Source of the DNA: a bacterium
GTDB taxonomy: Bacteria; Armatimonadota; Zipacnadia; Zipacnadales; Zipacnadaceae
DNA: 64,000 nt
Reading direction: 5' to 3'
Assembly: GCA_030615605.1 (NCBI GenBank)
Contig: JAUWYY010000008.1
Span: forward strand, 1-64,000
Made by a program: the position numbers and the translations under genes
Notes under the pieces: model-generated
Told to the model about the DNA's origin: nothing
What the model saw: the letters and a program-made list of their open reading frames with translations, nothing else
Databases searched by the model: none
In this document: positions 16,937 through 26,468 of the stretch, piece by piece
Position numbering within the stretch: position 1 is the stretch's first letter
How the letters are laid out: every line of letters starts with the position of its first letter

Positions 16937-17656
16937 TCACATCCGGAAGCGTTCGCCCAGGTAGTATTTGCGCGCGATCGGGTCGTCCGGCAACTGGTCA
17001 GAGGGGCCCTGAGTGCGGATCTTGCCCTCCGATATGATGTAGGCTCGATCGGTTATTCCCAGAGTCTCGCGCACGTTATGGTCAGTGATGAGAATGCCTA
17101 TCTCCTCGGACTGCAGGTTCACAACGATGCGCCGGATATCGTCAATGGCGATGGGATCAACACCAGTAAAAGGTTCATCAAGCAGGATAAACGCCGGCGA
17201 GGTGCACAGGGAGCGAGCGATCTCCACGCGCCGCCGCTCCCCGCCAGAGAGGACCTGTCCAAGCTGGTCGGCCAGATGGTTGATGCCCAGCTTTTCCAGC
17301 AGCTCATCGGCCCGGGCGTTGCGCTGAGTACCAGTCATCCGCTGCAGCTCCAGGATGAGCATCAGGTTATCACGCACCGACAGCTTGCGAAAAACCGACG
17401 GCTCCTGGGCCAGATAGCCCAGTCCCCGGCGACAACGCTGATGCATAGGGACAGCGGCCAGATCCTCGCCGTCCAGCAGCACTTGTCCCTGCTCAGCTCG
17501 GACGAGTCCCAGAATCATATAGAAACTGGTGGTCTTGCCCGCGCCGTTGGGGCCGAGCAGGCCGACGATCTCACCGCGCTCGACGGTAATATCCACGCCG
17601 TCTACCACACGACGACCACCGTACGATTTGACCAGTCCTTGAGCAACTAGCGACAT
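16937..17656 (-). CDS. lptB: Lipopolysaccharide export ATPase LptB
   Basis: A 239-residue ABC ATPase. Walker A is GPNGAGKTT, the Q-loop region LGYLAQEPSVFRKLSVRDNL, the signature LSGGERRRVEIARSL, Walker B FILLDEPFTGVDP and the H-switch ITDHNVRETL. The sequence AQEPSVFRKL and the C-terminal YYLGERFRM are LptB hallmarks. It powers lipopolysaccharide extraction by the LptF/G permease, whose gene is 56 bases downstream. lptA precedes it by 20 bases. Confidence 0.96.
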   Translation of the reverse strand: MSLVAQGLVKSYGGRRVVDGVDITVERGEIVGLLGPNGAGKTTSFYMILGLVRAEQGQVLLDGEDLAAVPMHQRCRRGLGYLAQEPSVFRKLSVRDNLMLILELQRMTGTQRNARADELLEKLGINHLADQLGQVLSGGERRRVEIARSLCTSPAFILLDEPFTGVDPIAIDDIRRIVVNLQSEEIGILITDHNVRETLGITDRAYIISEGKIRTQGPSDQLPDDPIARKYYLGERFRM

Positions 17657-17676
17657 TACAAAGCTCCGTTAACCTA

Positions 17677-18282
17677 CTACTCTTGACTCTCTGATTCCAG
17701 TGGGGTTTCCACCTGCAGATGGGTTTTGTCTGGTTCGATGATGCTGATCTTCATGTGGCCTTTGCTGGCTGTGATGGTCTCGGTGGCGAGGTTGACGGAC
17801 AAAGCCTCCGCTGTGAAACTGATGTGCTCGGAGTCGGCGCCCTCGGGCAAGCTGACGCTATCAATCTTCGCCCCACCCGCAAGCACTACCGTGTTACTTC
17901 GCTCCGAGTAGGTGGCACCCTGGCTGGCTGTCCCCGTCATTTTTCGGCGAATGCCCTTGCTATCTGGCTGCGTGATGAGCGTGAGATGGGTCGCGCCGAC
18001 GGTCTTGAGCTGGTGGATCACGCTCTGGCCGGCATCGGACTTCTCCAGCTTCAGCGAGATCCTGGGAGCAGTCAGTGTCGCTTGCTGAGGACTGATGATC
18101 ACGACCTTGCAATTGCCCGTGAATTCGGTCAGGTTTGTGCCCCAGTTCCAGGTCATCTCGTCTGCATCCACTGTTGCAGAGAGCGTCTTCACCTGCGCTG
18201 GCTGACTGAAGGTCCACACGGCGAGCACGAGTCCAAGTGCAAGGGCTATTGGCACAAAGAGATAGATTGAGCAGAATCTCAT
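17677..18282 (-). CDS. LptA/OstA-like periplasmic bridge protein
   Basis: A 201-residue protein with an N-terminal membrane/signal segment (residues about 8-26) followed by an OstA-like region of amphipathic strands: ATVDADEMTWNWGTNLTEFTGNCKVVI resembles the LptA core 'aD..e.....g...ftGnV'. It would polymerise between LptC and the outer-membrane LptD. Placed between lptC and lptB as in E. coli. Divergent in sequence; the position in the operon carries much of the assignment. Confidence 0.75.
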   Translation of the reverse strand: MRFCSIYLFVPIALALGLVLAVWTFSQPAQVKTLSATVDADEMTWNWGTNLTEFTGNCKVVIISPQQATLTAPRISLKLEKSDAGQSVIHQLKTVGATHLTLITQPDSKGIRRKMTGTASQGATYSERSNTVVLAGGAKIDSVSLPEGADSEHISFTAEALSVNLATETITASKGHMKISIIEPDKTHLQVETPLESESQE

Positions 18283-18314
18283 AATGAGTCGCCTCCTGAT
18301 TTGGCTGACGCCAC

Positions 18315-18938
18315 CTAGCCGCTTGCGCGGCAGGGGGCCCAGCGTACCCCGCCGCTCATGCGCACCTCGTGGGCGCGGTTGTCTATCACCAGCCGGTTTG
18401 CGGTGGTTTCGTAGCCACCATAGCGAAATCGTACCCGGCCGTCCGCGATGAGCTTGTCAGTGTCCCTCTGGTAGATCAGTTCGGCCATCTCGAATAGTTG
18501 CGATCGGTCCGGTGTATAAGCGCGCACACCTTCAGAGAAGATAATATTGCGCTGAGGGTAGCTCGCCAGGAACAGGGGGGCTTCGACTATCAAGCTATCC
18601 TGCCTCGGCCGCGTCAATTCCCAGCGGATATCCTCCGCCTGCAGCACTTGGTTGTCCTCACTATACCCATACTCGCCCTGTGCTGACACCTGCCAAATTA
18701 TCTCGCCCGTCGCCTCGTCACGCTGGGTCACCTGTACGCCTTCTATGGTCAGGTTCTGAAGTTTGGTGATTGACTGATCAATGCTGGACTGGGCTGGCTT
18801 AGTTGCCTGCTGGGCCATCCCCTCTGGGACAGCCGGCAGCCCCGGCGAGAGCCTTGTGCCGATGATGACCACGGCGATCGCCACCAGCACAACGATAACG
18901 ACGATTGTCAGGCCGACGTAACTGCGCATCAGAGGCAA
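18315..18938 (-). CDS. lptC: LptC-like lipopolysaccharide export protein
   Basis: A 207-residue bitopic protein: one membrane segment (residues about 8-28), then a single OstA-like domain with repeats such as NLTIEGVQVTQRDEATGEIIWQVSAQGEYGYSEDNQVLQAEDIRWEL, which is the typical 'g..l...d..G...w.l.A..a.y' LptC pattern. LptC hands LPS from LptB2FG to LptA. First of the lptC-lptA-lptB-lptF/G set. Confidence 0.85.
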   Translation of the reverse strand: MPLMRSYVGLTIVVIVVLVAIAVVIIGTRLSPGLPAVPEGMAQQATKPAQSSIDQSITKLQNLTIEGVQVTQRDEATGEIIWQVSAQGEYGYSEDNQVLQAEDIRWELTRPRQDSLIVEAPLFLASYPQRNIIFSEGVRAYTPDRSQLFEMAELIYQRDTDKLIADGRVRFRYGGYETTANRLVIDNRAHEVRMSGGVRWAPCRASG

Positions 18939-18963
18939 GCTCCTGTTGCTTCAATCAAAATCA

Positions 18964-20928
18964 TCAATAATCCACCTGCCTGCCTTCTTCGGTCACCTCC
19001 AGCAGGCGATAGCCGCGATGAGCCGCGGGGACAACAACCTCGCTCAGGTACCCTTCTTCCAGCGCAGCCTGGAGCAATGGCCCCACCGGCTCCCGGTCAG
19101 CCGACAGGCGGTTGAGCAGGGCAGGCTGGTAGAGCACATAAGTTATGCCCTGGCGATTGTACGCCGCCAGCAGATCATCTGGCCCTGTCATTGTATCATA
19201 AATTATCATCCGATGATAGACAGGATCCCCCCAGAGGTAGTCTCGCTCCAGATAAAACAGGCGCACTTCCCCGTAGCTGATGACCTTCGCCTCCGGGGGA
19301 GTGTGGTTATTTATATAGCTGAGGACCGGATATGGCTCCAGGGAAGAGGCCAGATACTGTTCTCGGCTGACTGTGCCCGCTACGACAGGCAGCGCAGTGT
19401 AAAGCGAAATCGCCTTTATTAGCAAAATGATGACCAGCCACGTGGTGACAATAGCCAGGGCGACTGGGCGCAAGACACTTTTGTGCTGGGTGCAACGGCA
19501 TAGGGCATAGCCGGCGGCAGGAGCCAGTAGAGCCATCGTCGGCAGCAAATAACGGCTTTGCTGCATCGAGTAGAGCCACCAAATCCACAATAGACCGAAC
19601 AAAATGAGCAGCACCTTCAATTTAGCGGGTCGGCCAGAGAAGGCTAGCAGCATGGGCGTGAATATCAGATATAGCGGGCCGATGGCGAAGAACATAATGG
19701 CGGTGGCTGGCGACACTGGGTCGGTAAACGGCGGCGGATTGAACGTAAGATTAAGGGGGGCCACCAGCAGCCGCAGCGGCTGGCGGGGGCCGACGAAGCT
19801 ACGCGCGTACCAGGGCATAGCAGCAAGTTCCTGGCGCGAGGGCAACTCGCCGACGCCGAACAGAAGTTGATGGTGGCGGTACCACTCTGCCTGCTGAGCC
19901 GACCACTGTTTGCCGCCGAAAGTGCTGTAAGCAAACGGATAGACGGGGTTGCCGGTGATCAGCCAGCTCTTTACGTACCACGGCGAGGCGACCAGCAGCC
20001 CGACTGTCGTGAAGATAGCAACCGCTCGCCATCGCTGGGTCTCTTGACGTCTGTGTCGCCATGCGATGTACAAAGCAAAGATCAACAGTAGGCCGAAATA
20101 GGGGATGCCCTGCATCTTGAAGGCCATTGCCGCGCCGATCAACAGACCGCTGAGCGCGGCGTCTCGCACTGCGCCGGAGGAGATCCATTCCAGAAAGAAG
20201 TGCACCGACAGCAGCGCGCAGGCCACAACGGGCAAGTCTACGTAAGCTGCGCCCATCAGCCACGAGAAAACTGGGGTGGCCGCCAGAACAGCCGCAGCCC
20301 AGGGCGCGGCCTGCGGCGAAATGTGGCGCCTGGTCAGGACAAAGACTGCACCCAGAGCTATCAGGCCGAAGCTGAAGTGAAAAACCTTGGCGGCAATCGC
20401 CCCGCGCCACAGCAGCGCCAGGGCGTAGAGCATCTGGAGGGTGGCTGGAAACTGCGAATGATGCTCGTACCACAGCGGGATAATGCGCCCTGCCTTTACC
20501 CACTCCTTGGCCATGGCCAGATGCTCAGCCAGGCCGTCCCAGTCCAATCCGGGGGGCGGAGCTAAAGCTACTGGCAGGCTGGCCAAAACAAAAAACAACA
20601 GAAACCAGTACAGCCATCGAGCGGACGAAGCCAGCAGCGCGTGGCGTAGTCTGTTGCCGACTGCACACAAATCTCGCCATAGCGTGCGAAATGCAGTCAG
20701 GCCGACCAGCAAAAGAATTACCAATACCACGAGCACTGGCCCCGATTGTAGGTAACCGAGCAGCCCCAAGCCCAGCAACAGATAAGCCAACACAAGGTAG
20801 CCCAGGGTCACGAACAGGAGTAGGCGAGTCAACGGGGTATAAGCGCGTAGCGTGATCAGCCGGCCCAGCGCAGTGCCGACCAGCGCAGCTATGGAGTTGA
20901 TTATCAGCCAGAAGAGGATATCAATCAT
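18964..20928 (-). CDS. Polytopic GT-C type glycosyltransferase
   Basis: A 654-residue protein with about a dozen membrane segments. The first large outer loop carries LDWDGLAEHLAMAKEWVKAGRI followed by YEHHSQFPATLQMLYAL, the acidic DxxxxH-type motif region of GT-C (Dol-P-sugar-dependent, PMT/ArnT-like) enzymes. A soluble C-terminal domain follows (about 520-654). It would transfer a sugar from a polyprenyl-phosphate donor on the outer face of the inner membrane. Being directly upstream of lptC (25 bases), it may decorate the lipid that the Lpt system exports. Donor and acceptor unknown. Confidence 0.75.
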   Translation of the reverse strand: MIDILFWLIINSIAALVGTALGRLITLRAYTPLTRLLLFVTLGYLVLAYLLLGLGLLGYLQSGPVLVVLVILLLVGLTAFRTLWRDLCAVGNRLRHALLASSARWLYWFLLFFVLASLPVALAPPPGLDWDGLAEHLAMAKEWVKAGRIIPLWYEHHSQFPATLQMLYALALLWRGAIAAKVFHFSFGLIALGAVFVLTRRHISPQAAPWAAAVLAATPVFSWLMGAAYVDLPVVACALLSVHFFLEWISSGAVRDAALSGLLIGAAMAFKMQGIPYFGLLLIFALYIAWRHRRQETQRWRAVAIFTTVGLLVASPWYVKSWLITGNPVYPFAYSTFGGKQWSAQQAEWYRHHQLLFGVGELPSRQELAAMPWYARSFVGPRQPLRLLVAPLNLTFNPPPFTDPVSPATAIMFFAIGPLYLIFTPMLLAFSGRPAKLKVLLILFGLLWIWWLYSMQQSRYLLPTMALLAPAAGYALCRCTQHKSVLRPVALAIVTTWLVIILLIKAISLYTALPVVAGTVSREQYLASSLEPYPVLSYINNHTPPEAKVISYGEVRLFYLERDYLWGDPVYHRMIIYDTMTGPDDLLAAYNRQGITYVLYQPALLNRLSADREPVGPLLQAALEEGYLSEVVVPAAHRGYRLLEVTEEGRQVDY

Positions 20929-20962
20929 ATTTGGTGGCCGCCGTGCCCGGGCAAGTGACCAT

Positions 20963-21088
20963 TCAGCTCAGTATTTCGATCACAGAACGCAGAAAGAAGG
21001 CAAAGATTCCCGCCGTCCACACGGCCAGCAGCCAGTCGCGCCAATGGGCTGGTTCATTGTGGTGAGCACTGTTGCGTTCTGGCGGCAT
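20963..21088 (-). CDS. Small single-pass membrane protein after holA
   Basis: A 41-residue frame beginning MPPERNSAHHNEPAHWRDW and ending with one hydrophobic helix (LLAVWTAGIFAFFL) and RSVIEILS. It starts 5 bases after the holA stop and ends 34 bases before the glycosyltransferase, filling an otherwise empty gap in a tightly packed operon, which is the main argument for it. No family recognised. Confidence 0.4.
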   Translation of the reverse strand: MPPERNSAHHNEPAHWRDWLLAVWTAGIFAFFLRSVIEILS

Positions 21089-21093
21089 ATCTG

Positions 21094-22161
21094 TCACAGG
21101 CGGCACAGCTCCACGATCAGGGCTTCCAGCGCGGTGCGCTCATCAATTGCCTCGTCTGTCTGGCCCTTCAGAGCCGCGTCGGTCTGATGGACTCTATCCA
21201 GGGCCAGAGCTATCTGAGCGTCACTGAACTTCCTGGCCTGCGCGATCATCTTCTTTCCCAGCCACTGGCGGTTACCAACAACGCCGGCGACGTTGTGCTG
21301 GGAGGGGAACTTGCTGGTAAGCTCTTCAGGCAGGTCAGTGCTGCGATCCAATCGGTGCCCCTCACGGGCAGCCACGCGCGTCTGCCAGATGAGCCGAAGC
21401 TGGCGGCTGATCATACCCAACAAGCCAAGAGCTTCGCCGTGGACTGTTCCCGGTGGCAGTGCCTGCTCCAGCTCCTGGAGTGCCCGGGCCGGCTGACGGT
21501 TGCCGATGGCATCCATCATCTTCCAGATATCTCCCTGTTGACTGCTGCAGCCGACCGCCTCCACATCGGCCTGCTCGATTTGGCCGCGCTCCCCGATGTA
21601 TGTAGCCACTTTCTCAATCTCACCGACCAGCATATCCACGTCATCGTCACTCATCTCTTGCAGCAACTGGACGGCCTGCGGGGTGATTGTCTTGCCGTAT
21701 CGCTCGGCTTCCGTGGTTATCCAGCGCGAGAGAGCACCCTTTTCTGGCGCGATTACATATGAAATCTGGCCACCCAGCTTGACGACCTCGGCAAGCTCCT
21801 TGACTACTTTAGGCTTCTTGCCCTTGCTGGTCTCGGCGCAGGTCATAACTACGGCAGTGGTATCAGGAAGCCGCTCGAGTGCCGCAGTCAGCAGGCGCTG
21901 ATCATCGGCATTCAAGTCATCAACACGCTTGAGGACTATTATACGCTCCGCCGCCAGCAACGAACGGCTGCCCAGTTCGACAGCAAGCTGGTTAGGATCA
22001 TGCTCGCCTGCGGTCAGCAGAGACAGACCGTCTTCGCGCTGTTCGGCCTCCAGGCGAGCATCAATGATAGCATTGGTAGCGCGCTGCTTGAGTATTTCGC
22101 TGTCGCCATACAGCAGCGTAATCCGGGCACTGGTGTCCAGTTGTGAGTCATAGGAGGCCAT
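21094..22161 (-). CDS. holA: DNA polymerase III delta subunit
   Basis: A 355-residue protein with the HolA pattern: ITLLYGDSEILKQRATNAIID at the N-terminus (degenerate P-loop region of the clamp-loader delta subunit), AAERIIVLKRVDDLNADDQRLL, a lid region with LLQEMSDDDVDMLVGEIEKVATY, and a C-terminal collar domain ARKFSDAQIALALDRVHQTDAALKG. Delta opens the sliding clamp. ATG at 22161 fits the family start better than the frame's first start codon at 22185. It sits between a transglutaminase gene and an envelope operon. Confidence 0.92.
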   Translation of the reverse strand: MASYDSQLDTSARITLLYGDSEILKQRATNAIIDARLEAEQREDGLSLLTAGEHDPNQLAVELGSRSLLAAERIIVLKRVDDLNADDQRLLTAALERLPDTTAVVMTCAETSKGKKPKVVKELAEVVKLGGQISYVIAPEKGALSRWITTEAERYGKTITPQAVQLLQEMSDDDVDMLVGEIEKVATYIGERGQIEQADVEAVGCSSQQGDIWKMMDAIGNRQPARALQELEQALPPGTVHGEALGLLGMISRQLRLIWQTRVAAREGHRLDRSTDLPEELTSKFPSQHNVAGVVGNRQWLGKKMIAQARKFSDAQIALALDRVHQTDAALKGQTDEAIDERTALEALIVELCRL

Positions 22162-22218
22162 AGATCCGCCTGATGGGCACAGCAATCGCTAGGCGTACTT
22201 ATCTTCGCTGCCCTGCGG

Positions 22219-24312
22219 TCATATCCTCTTGCACAGATGTATCCAGCGGCGGCGAAGCTTGTCAATCTGAGAGGTGGTGGCCGGTCGCGGCGAGTAACGC
22301 AATTCGTAGAGATCTTCGGTTGCTCGGCTCGCGGCGACAGCAACGGCTCCGGGAAGCAGTCCTTTGCCCAGCGCTACACCAAGCAGTTCAGCGGGGGTGT
22401 GCCCGGGCCTGGGCTGCATGTCGGTGCGCCGCAATGCTTTCTCGTAGAAGCGCCGCCACTGACGTTCCAGCCCGGTCCAGGGTCGGCCTAGTGTGCGCAA
22501 AGCTGTCCACCAGTTCGTGACACGACCGAAGTCTACGAATAGACCGCAGAAGAGCGCCACCACGGCCAGCCCGCCCAGGGCGAAAGCACTTGCCCGTAGG
22601 AATCTTGCCACAACCAGGCGCAGATGACCATGACTCAGCAGAGAGAAGAAGGTCTGGTCTTTCAGGCGGGCGGGAGCCTGCACATCGAAGGGTACCCAGC
22701 CATACCCGGGAAAGTAGACTTCTGTCCAGGCATGGGCGTCTTCGCCCCGCACCAGATACAGGCCCTGGTGCGGGTCATATTCTCCAGTGGCATAGCCGGT
22801 GACAACCCGGGCGGGCACCTCGGCCAGTCGGCACATCATCGCCATGGCAGTGGAGAATAGCCGGCAGTCGCCCAGCTTGCTGGTTTTCAGGAAATAGACA
22901 GCCGAATCTGCATCCGGAGGCGTCAGAGGCGAAGATTCGGTATAAAGATACTCTTCTTCCAGGAAATCCTTTATCTGCGCCACCTTGTCGTAGGGCGTCT
23001 GGGCTGCTGCTGTAATCTCACCGACCAGCCCGGCTATTTCGCCCTCCACGCTAACTGGAACCTGCTCGATGTAGCGCTCGATAAACTGCTGGCTGGAGTA
23101 GATGGTGCCGGCGGCGCGCAACTGCTGGGCAGAGAAATCGGGCACGATGGAGACGACCCGGTAAGAGCTTCCCGCCGGCAGATACGGTGTCACCTGGATT
23201 GCTCCCGACGCTTGCCTGCTGATGTCGTGGCGCTGTTGCTCGAGAGAAGTCCAGTCCGAGAGATAGACAGCTGCCGGACGTGCTGCCGCGTATATGATGG
23301 GTGAGTTTATCCGCCTGAGAGTGAAGGTCTGTTCCACGAGGGCGCCGGGCAATAGATCACTGTCGATCAGGCGGTAGCCGCCATCAGAACCGTACTGAGC
23401 CGGGGTGACGACGGTCTGCTGGATATACCACGATTGGCCCTCGTAGGTATCAAATACCTGACCGCGCCACAGTGCCGGCCGCTGGGACGTGACAGTCATA
23501 ACCACATCCTTGCTCAGATGCGCCTGCCCCCCGCCGACCCACAGTCTACCCAGCGCCAGAGCGTAGTTGGCAGGATTCAACTGCGACCAGCGCCATAATA
23601 GCCTGCCGCTCCTGCCATAGATGTTAGGGGAGACTTCATACAGCGTGCGGCCGGTGCCCAACGCCGCCAGCGTGACCACCAGCAGGAGCACAGCAGTTGG
23701 CACAAGCTGGCTCCAGGCGGGGCGAATCCACGACCGCGGATGCTTGATAGTGGTCTCGTAGGTGGCAAGCAGATTCTCGTACCCAAGCGCGTAGACGGTG
23801 CCAAACAGGTAGACACTGAAGAGAACAAGTATGGCGGTATCCGGATTAACGGGAGCCATCAGTCCGAAAATGGCCAGGCCCGCTACCAGGCATAGTATGA
23901 GCTGCTCGCGGCGACTCTGCATGAAGCACAGACCGGCCATACCCCAGGCAATCAATGCAGCCAGTGCGGTATTGGATTCGCTGATTGCTTCGACGGGGTA
24001 CAGCACATGAACCAAACCCAGGTCGGCCCAGCGAATCACGAAGGCACACAGCGCTCCGACGATGACTACCGGACCCAGGAAGCTAAGCGAAATACTCTTT
24101 GCTCGGGCCAGAAGGCTGCCCAGCAGTCCGGCTGTTATGGTCAGGTACAGAGCTAGTTCGTACTCGGGTGTGCCTGCGGTGATACCAATAGCGGCGGCGG
24201 CGGCGATGCAGGCCACAAATAGCCCCGCGAACAGGGGTATGAGGCTCAGACTGTCCTGCTGCTCAGACTGCCGCACGCTGCCACCTCCGGAAGTTGGCGG
24301 CCAACTCAACAT
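22219..24312 (-). CDS. TgpA-like membrane transglutaminase
   Basis: A 697-residue protein: about seven N-terminal membrane segments (residues 20-240), an extracytoplasmic region, then a transglutaminase-like core with the Cys-His-Asp triad in LGDCRLFSTAMAMMCRLAEVP, GEDAHAWTEVYFPGYGW and VPFDVQAP (about 490-560), another membrane segment (about 580) and a C-terminal DUF4129-like tail. This is the DUF3488-transglutaminase architecture usually linked to MoxR and DUF58 genes, as here. The exact substrate is unknown; a protease-like action on envelope peptides is suggested for relatives. The start overlaps DUF58 by 50 bases; an internal GTG at 24279 is an alternative. Confidence 0.88.
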   Translation of the reverse strand: MLSWPPTSGGGSVRQSEQQDSLSLIPLFAGLFVACIAAAAAIGITAGTPEYELALYLTITAGLLGSLLARAKSISLSFLGPVVIVGALCAFVIRWADLGLVHVLYPVEAISESNTALAALIAWGMAGLCFMQSRREQLILCLVAGLAIFGLMAPVNPDTAILVLFSVYLFGTVYALGYENLLATYETTIKHPRSWIRPAWSQLVPTAVLLLVVTLAALGTGRTLYEVSPNIYGRSGRLLWRWSQLNPANYALALGRLWVGGGQAHLSKDVVMTVTSQRPALWRGQVFDTYEGQSWYIQQTVVTPAQYGSDGGYRLIDSDLLPGALVEQTFTLRRINSPIIYAAARPAAVYLSDWTSLEQQRHDISRQASGAIQVTPYLPAGSSYRVVSIVPDFSAQQLRAAGTIYSSQQFIERYIEQVPVSVEGEIAGLVGEITAAAQTPYDKVAQIKDFLEEEYLYTESSPLTPPDADSAVYFLKTSKLGDCRLFSTAMAMMCRLAEVPARVVTGYATGEYDPHQGLYLVRGEDAHAWTEVYFPGYGWVPFDVQAPARLKDQTFFSLLSHGHLRLVVARFLRASAFALGGLAVVALFCGLFVDFGRVTNWWTALRTLGRPWTGLERQWRRFYEKALRRTDMQPRPGHTPAELLGVALGKGLLPGAVAVAASRATEDLYELRYSPRPATTSQIDKLRRRWIHLCKRI

Positions 24313-25501
24313 CGCCGCGGATCAGATAAGCCTGACAGCCGCCGCGGCGCAGAATCTGTACGAAGTTGTCGTACGATTGGACAGATTTGTGTGGGGCCGT
24401 CGCAGAGTCGAACGTCGGCGCCGCCAGCACAAACCAGTTCACTGCATTGCCCCACGAGCGCAGGGCTGCTGCCAGCTCCAGCATCTTCGCCCCAATCTGG
24501 GGCGTGATGACAGCTACTGAACCGGCATCGGTCAACTGTGATCGGTGCCGCCCGGCAACATCCAGAAGGTCGAGAGTGTTGTCAGCTTGAGCGCGAGCCA
24601 GTGCCTCCAGAAGGTCATCTTTGGCTGCACCAGCTCCCGCAAAGGGCACAGTGAAGTCCTGCTTGGCCTCAGCGATCAGTTGCGCCGGAGCATGTTGGGC
24701 TAGTGCCTGCACCAGGAGGCTGACCGCCAGGGTCACGCCATATTCCAGGGTGCTCCGGTTCCCTTCACCGACATGCACGCTACGAGAGAGGTCCAGTATG
24801 ACAGTAGCAGCGAGACTGCGGCATTCCTCTCGCTCGGTTATCACCAGTTGATTAGCGTGAGCGCTGACCTTCCAGTGGATATGACGCAGGTCATCCCCGG
24901 GTACATACTCGCGCACTCCGTACAAATCGGTGCCTTGATGGCTTTTGCGGCGGGTATTGGTGCGGGCGGCGCCCCTGGCAGCGGTTGGCGTCCAAATAGG
25001 CGGCAGCGACATTGGCTTGGGGTAGACAATTAGTTCCTGGGGCTGTTGCAGGTGGCGAGATAATTCGTACATCCCCAGCAGATCAGGCGTTGAAAGCTGG
25101 ATATCGCAAAGCTGGTATACTCCCCGGCGCTCGGGGATGAGCTGGTAATCGAGCTGGTGAGTTGCCCCCGGGGCCAGGTCCGTAACAAGCTGGCTGGGCT
25201 GTCCGTCGGTCGCTAATCCTTCAGGCAACAAATCTTCGACGGTGAACAGAAAACGCCGCCCTGGGCCCCGGTTGTGCACTGTCATTGTGACATCAATGGG
25301 GTCGCCGACTGCCACGGGGGAACGAAGAGAGCGAGCTACCTGCAAGTTGCCCACGTTGAGCCGCGCCAGCAGGTAGCCGAGGGGAACGACCAGCCCCCAC
25401 GCGGCCGCCATATAGAAAAGCTCGTAGACGTGGAGCACGAAGCCGACGGTCAGCAGAAACAGACTGCCCCAGATTATCATGTGCCACTTATGCAGTCTCA
25501 T
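24263..25501 (-). CDS. DUF58 domain protein
   Basis: A 412-residue protein: two N-terminal membrane segments (residues about 8-45), a beta-sandwich region, then DUF58 with the typical GTDLYGVREYVPGDDLRHIHWKVSAHANQLVITERE motif (about residues 185-220) and a vWA-like fold with VILDLSRS. DUF58 proteins work with MoxR ATPases, probably as chaperone-substrate adaptors. The ATG at 25501 overlaps the end of moxR by 14 bases; the upstream in-frame extension to 25606 reads through moxR and is rejected. Confidence 0.9.
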   Translation of the reverse strand: MRLHKWHMIIWGSLFLLTVGFVLHVYELFYMAAAWGLVVPLGYLLARLNVGNLQVARSLRSPVAVGDPIDVTMTVHNRGPGRRFLFTVEDLLPEGLATDGQPSQLVTDLAPGATHQLDYQLIPERRGVYQLCDIQLSTPDLLGMYELSRHLQQPQELIVYPKPMSLPPIWTPTAARGAARTNTRRKSHQGTDLYGVREYVPGDDLRHIHWKVSAHANQLVITEREECRSLAATVILDLSRSVHVGEGNRSTLEYGVTLAVSLLVQALAQHAPAQLIAEAKQDFTVPFAGAGAAKDDLLEALARAQADNTLDLLDVAGRHRSQLTDAGSVAVITPQIGAKMLELAAALRSWGNAVNWFVLAAPTFDSATAPHKSVQSYDNFVQILRRGGCQAYLIRGDVELAANFRRWQRAAV

Positions 25502-26468
25502 AGCTGTCTTCTTTGCTGACAGCGGGCACAGCGACCTCCGCCAGGATTTCGTCAATAACGTCGCGGGCCTCCGTGCCCTGGAAGGCCACACCGGACGACA
25601 GAACAATCCTATGCCTCAGGGCGGCCGGCGCCACATACTTTATGTCGTCGGGGATGACATAGTTGCGCTGGCGCACTGCCGCCAGCGCCTGGCTCAGCCT
25701 CATCAAAGCAATGCTACCCCGGGGACTGGCGCCCAGCTCGACTCCGGGATGTTCTCGAGTAGCACGAGTCAACTGCACTATGTACTGCTTGAGGCTGTCG
25801 TCCAGATGCACTTGTCGAACCATACGCTGCAATTCCACGAGCTGGTCAGGTAAGAGCACGGGTTCGACCAGCTCAATGGGGTGTTGGATGGCCTGCTCGC
25901 CCAGCATCTTGATCTCGTCGGCTGCGCGGGGATAGCCCAGGTTAACACAGGCCAGAAAGCGGTCGAGCTGGGCTTCCGGGAGCCGGTAGGTGCCCTCGTA
26001 TTCGACCAGGTTTTCGGTAGCCATCACGAAAAAGGGTTCGGGAAGCTGATGGGTTATCCCGTCCACAGTTACCTGGAACTCCTCCATACATTCCAGCAGC
26101 GCTGCCTGCGACTTGGGAGTAGCTCGATTAATCTCGTCAGCCAGCACGATATTGGCAAAAATGGGGCCGGGCCGAAACTTGAACGACTCAGCGACGCGGT
26201 CGAAGACCGATACACCAGTTATGTCCGCCGGTAGCAGATCAGGAGTGAACTGAATGCGCTTGAAGCTGCAGTCCAGCGATTTGGCGAGCGCGCGCGCCAG
26301 CATGGTCTTGCCGACACCGGGGACATCCTCGATGAGCATATGCCCCCCAGCTAGCAGTGTCGCCACCGCTAGCTCAACCGTTTCCGTCTTACCGATAATC
26401 ACTGTCTCGACATTGTCAATCAACGCTTCAGTGGCCTGGCTGAACTCCAGCTTGGTCATTGCTCTCAT
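25488..26468 (-). CDS. MoxR family AAA+ ATPase
   Basis: A 326-residue ATPase with Walker [17 protein letters not shown], Walker [27 protein letters not shown], sensor 1 PFFVMATEN and the arginine finger region [19 protein letters not shown]. These define the MoxR/RavA class, chaperones that mature protein complexes. First gene of moxR-DUF58-transglutaminase on this strand. A second ATG at 26459 (MTKLEF) is an equally good start. Confidence 0.93.
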   Translation of the reverse strand: MRAMTKLEFSQATEALIDNVETVIIGKTETVELAVATLLAGGHMLIEDVPGVGKTMLARALAKSLDCSFKRIQFTPDLLPADITGVSVFDRVAESFKFRPGPIFANIVLADEINRATPKSQAALLECMEEFQVTVDGITHQLPEPFFVMATENLVEYEGTYRLPEAQLDRFLACVNLGYPRAADEIKMLGEQAIQHPIELVEPVLLPDQLVELQRMVRQVHLDDSLKQYIVQLTRATREHPGVELGASPRGSIALMRLSQALAAVRQRNYVIPDDIKYVAPAALRHRIVLSSGVAFQGTEARDVIDEILAEVAVPAVSKEDSYETA

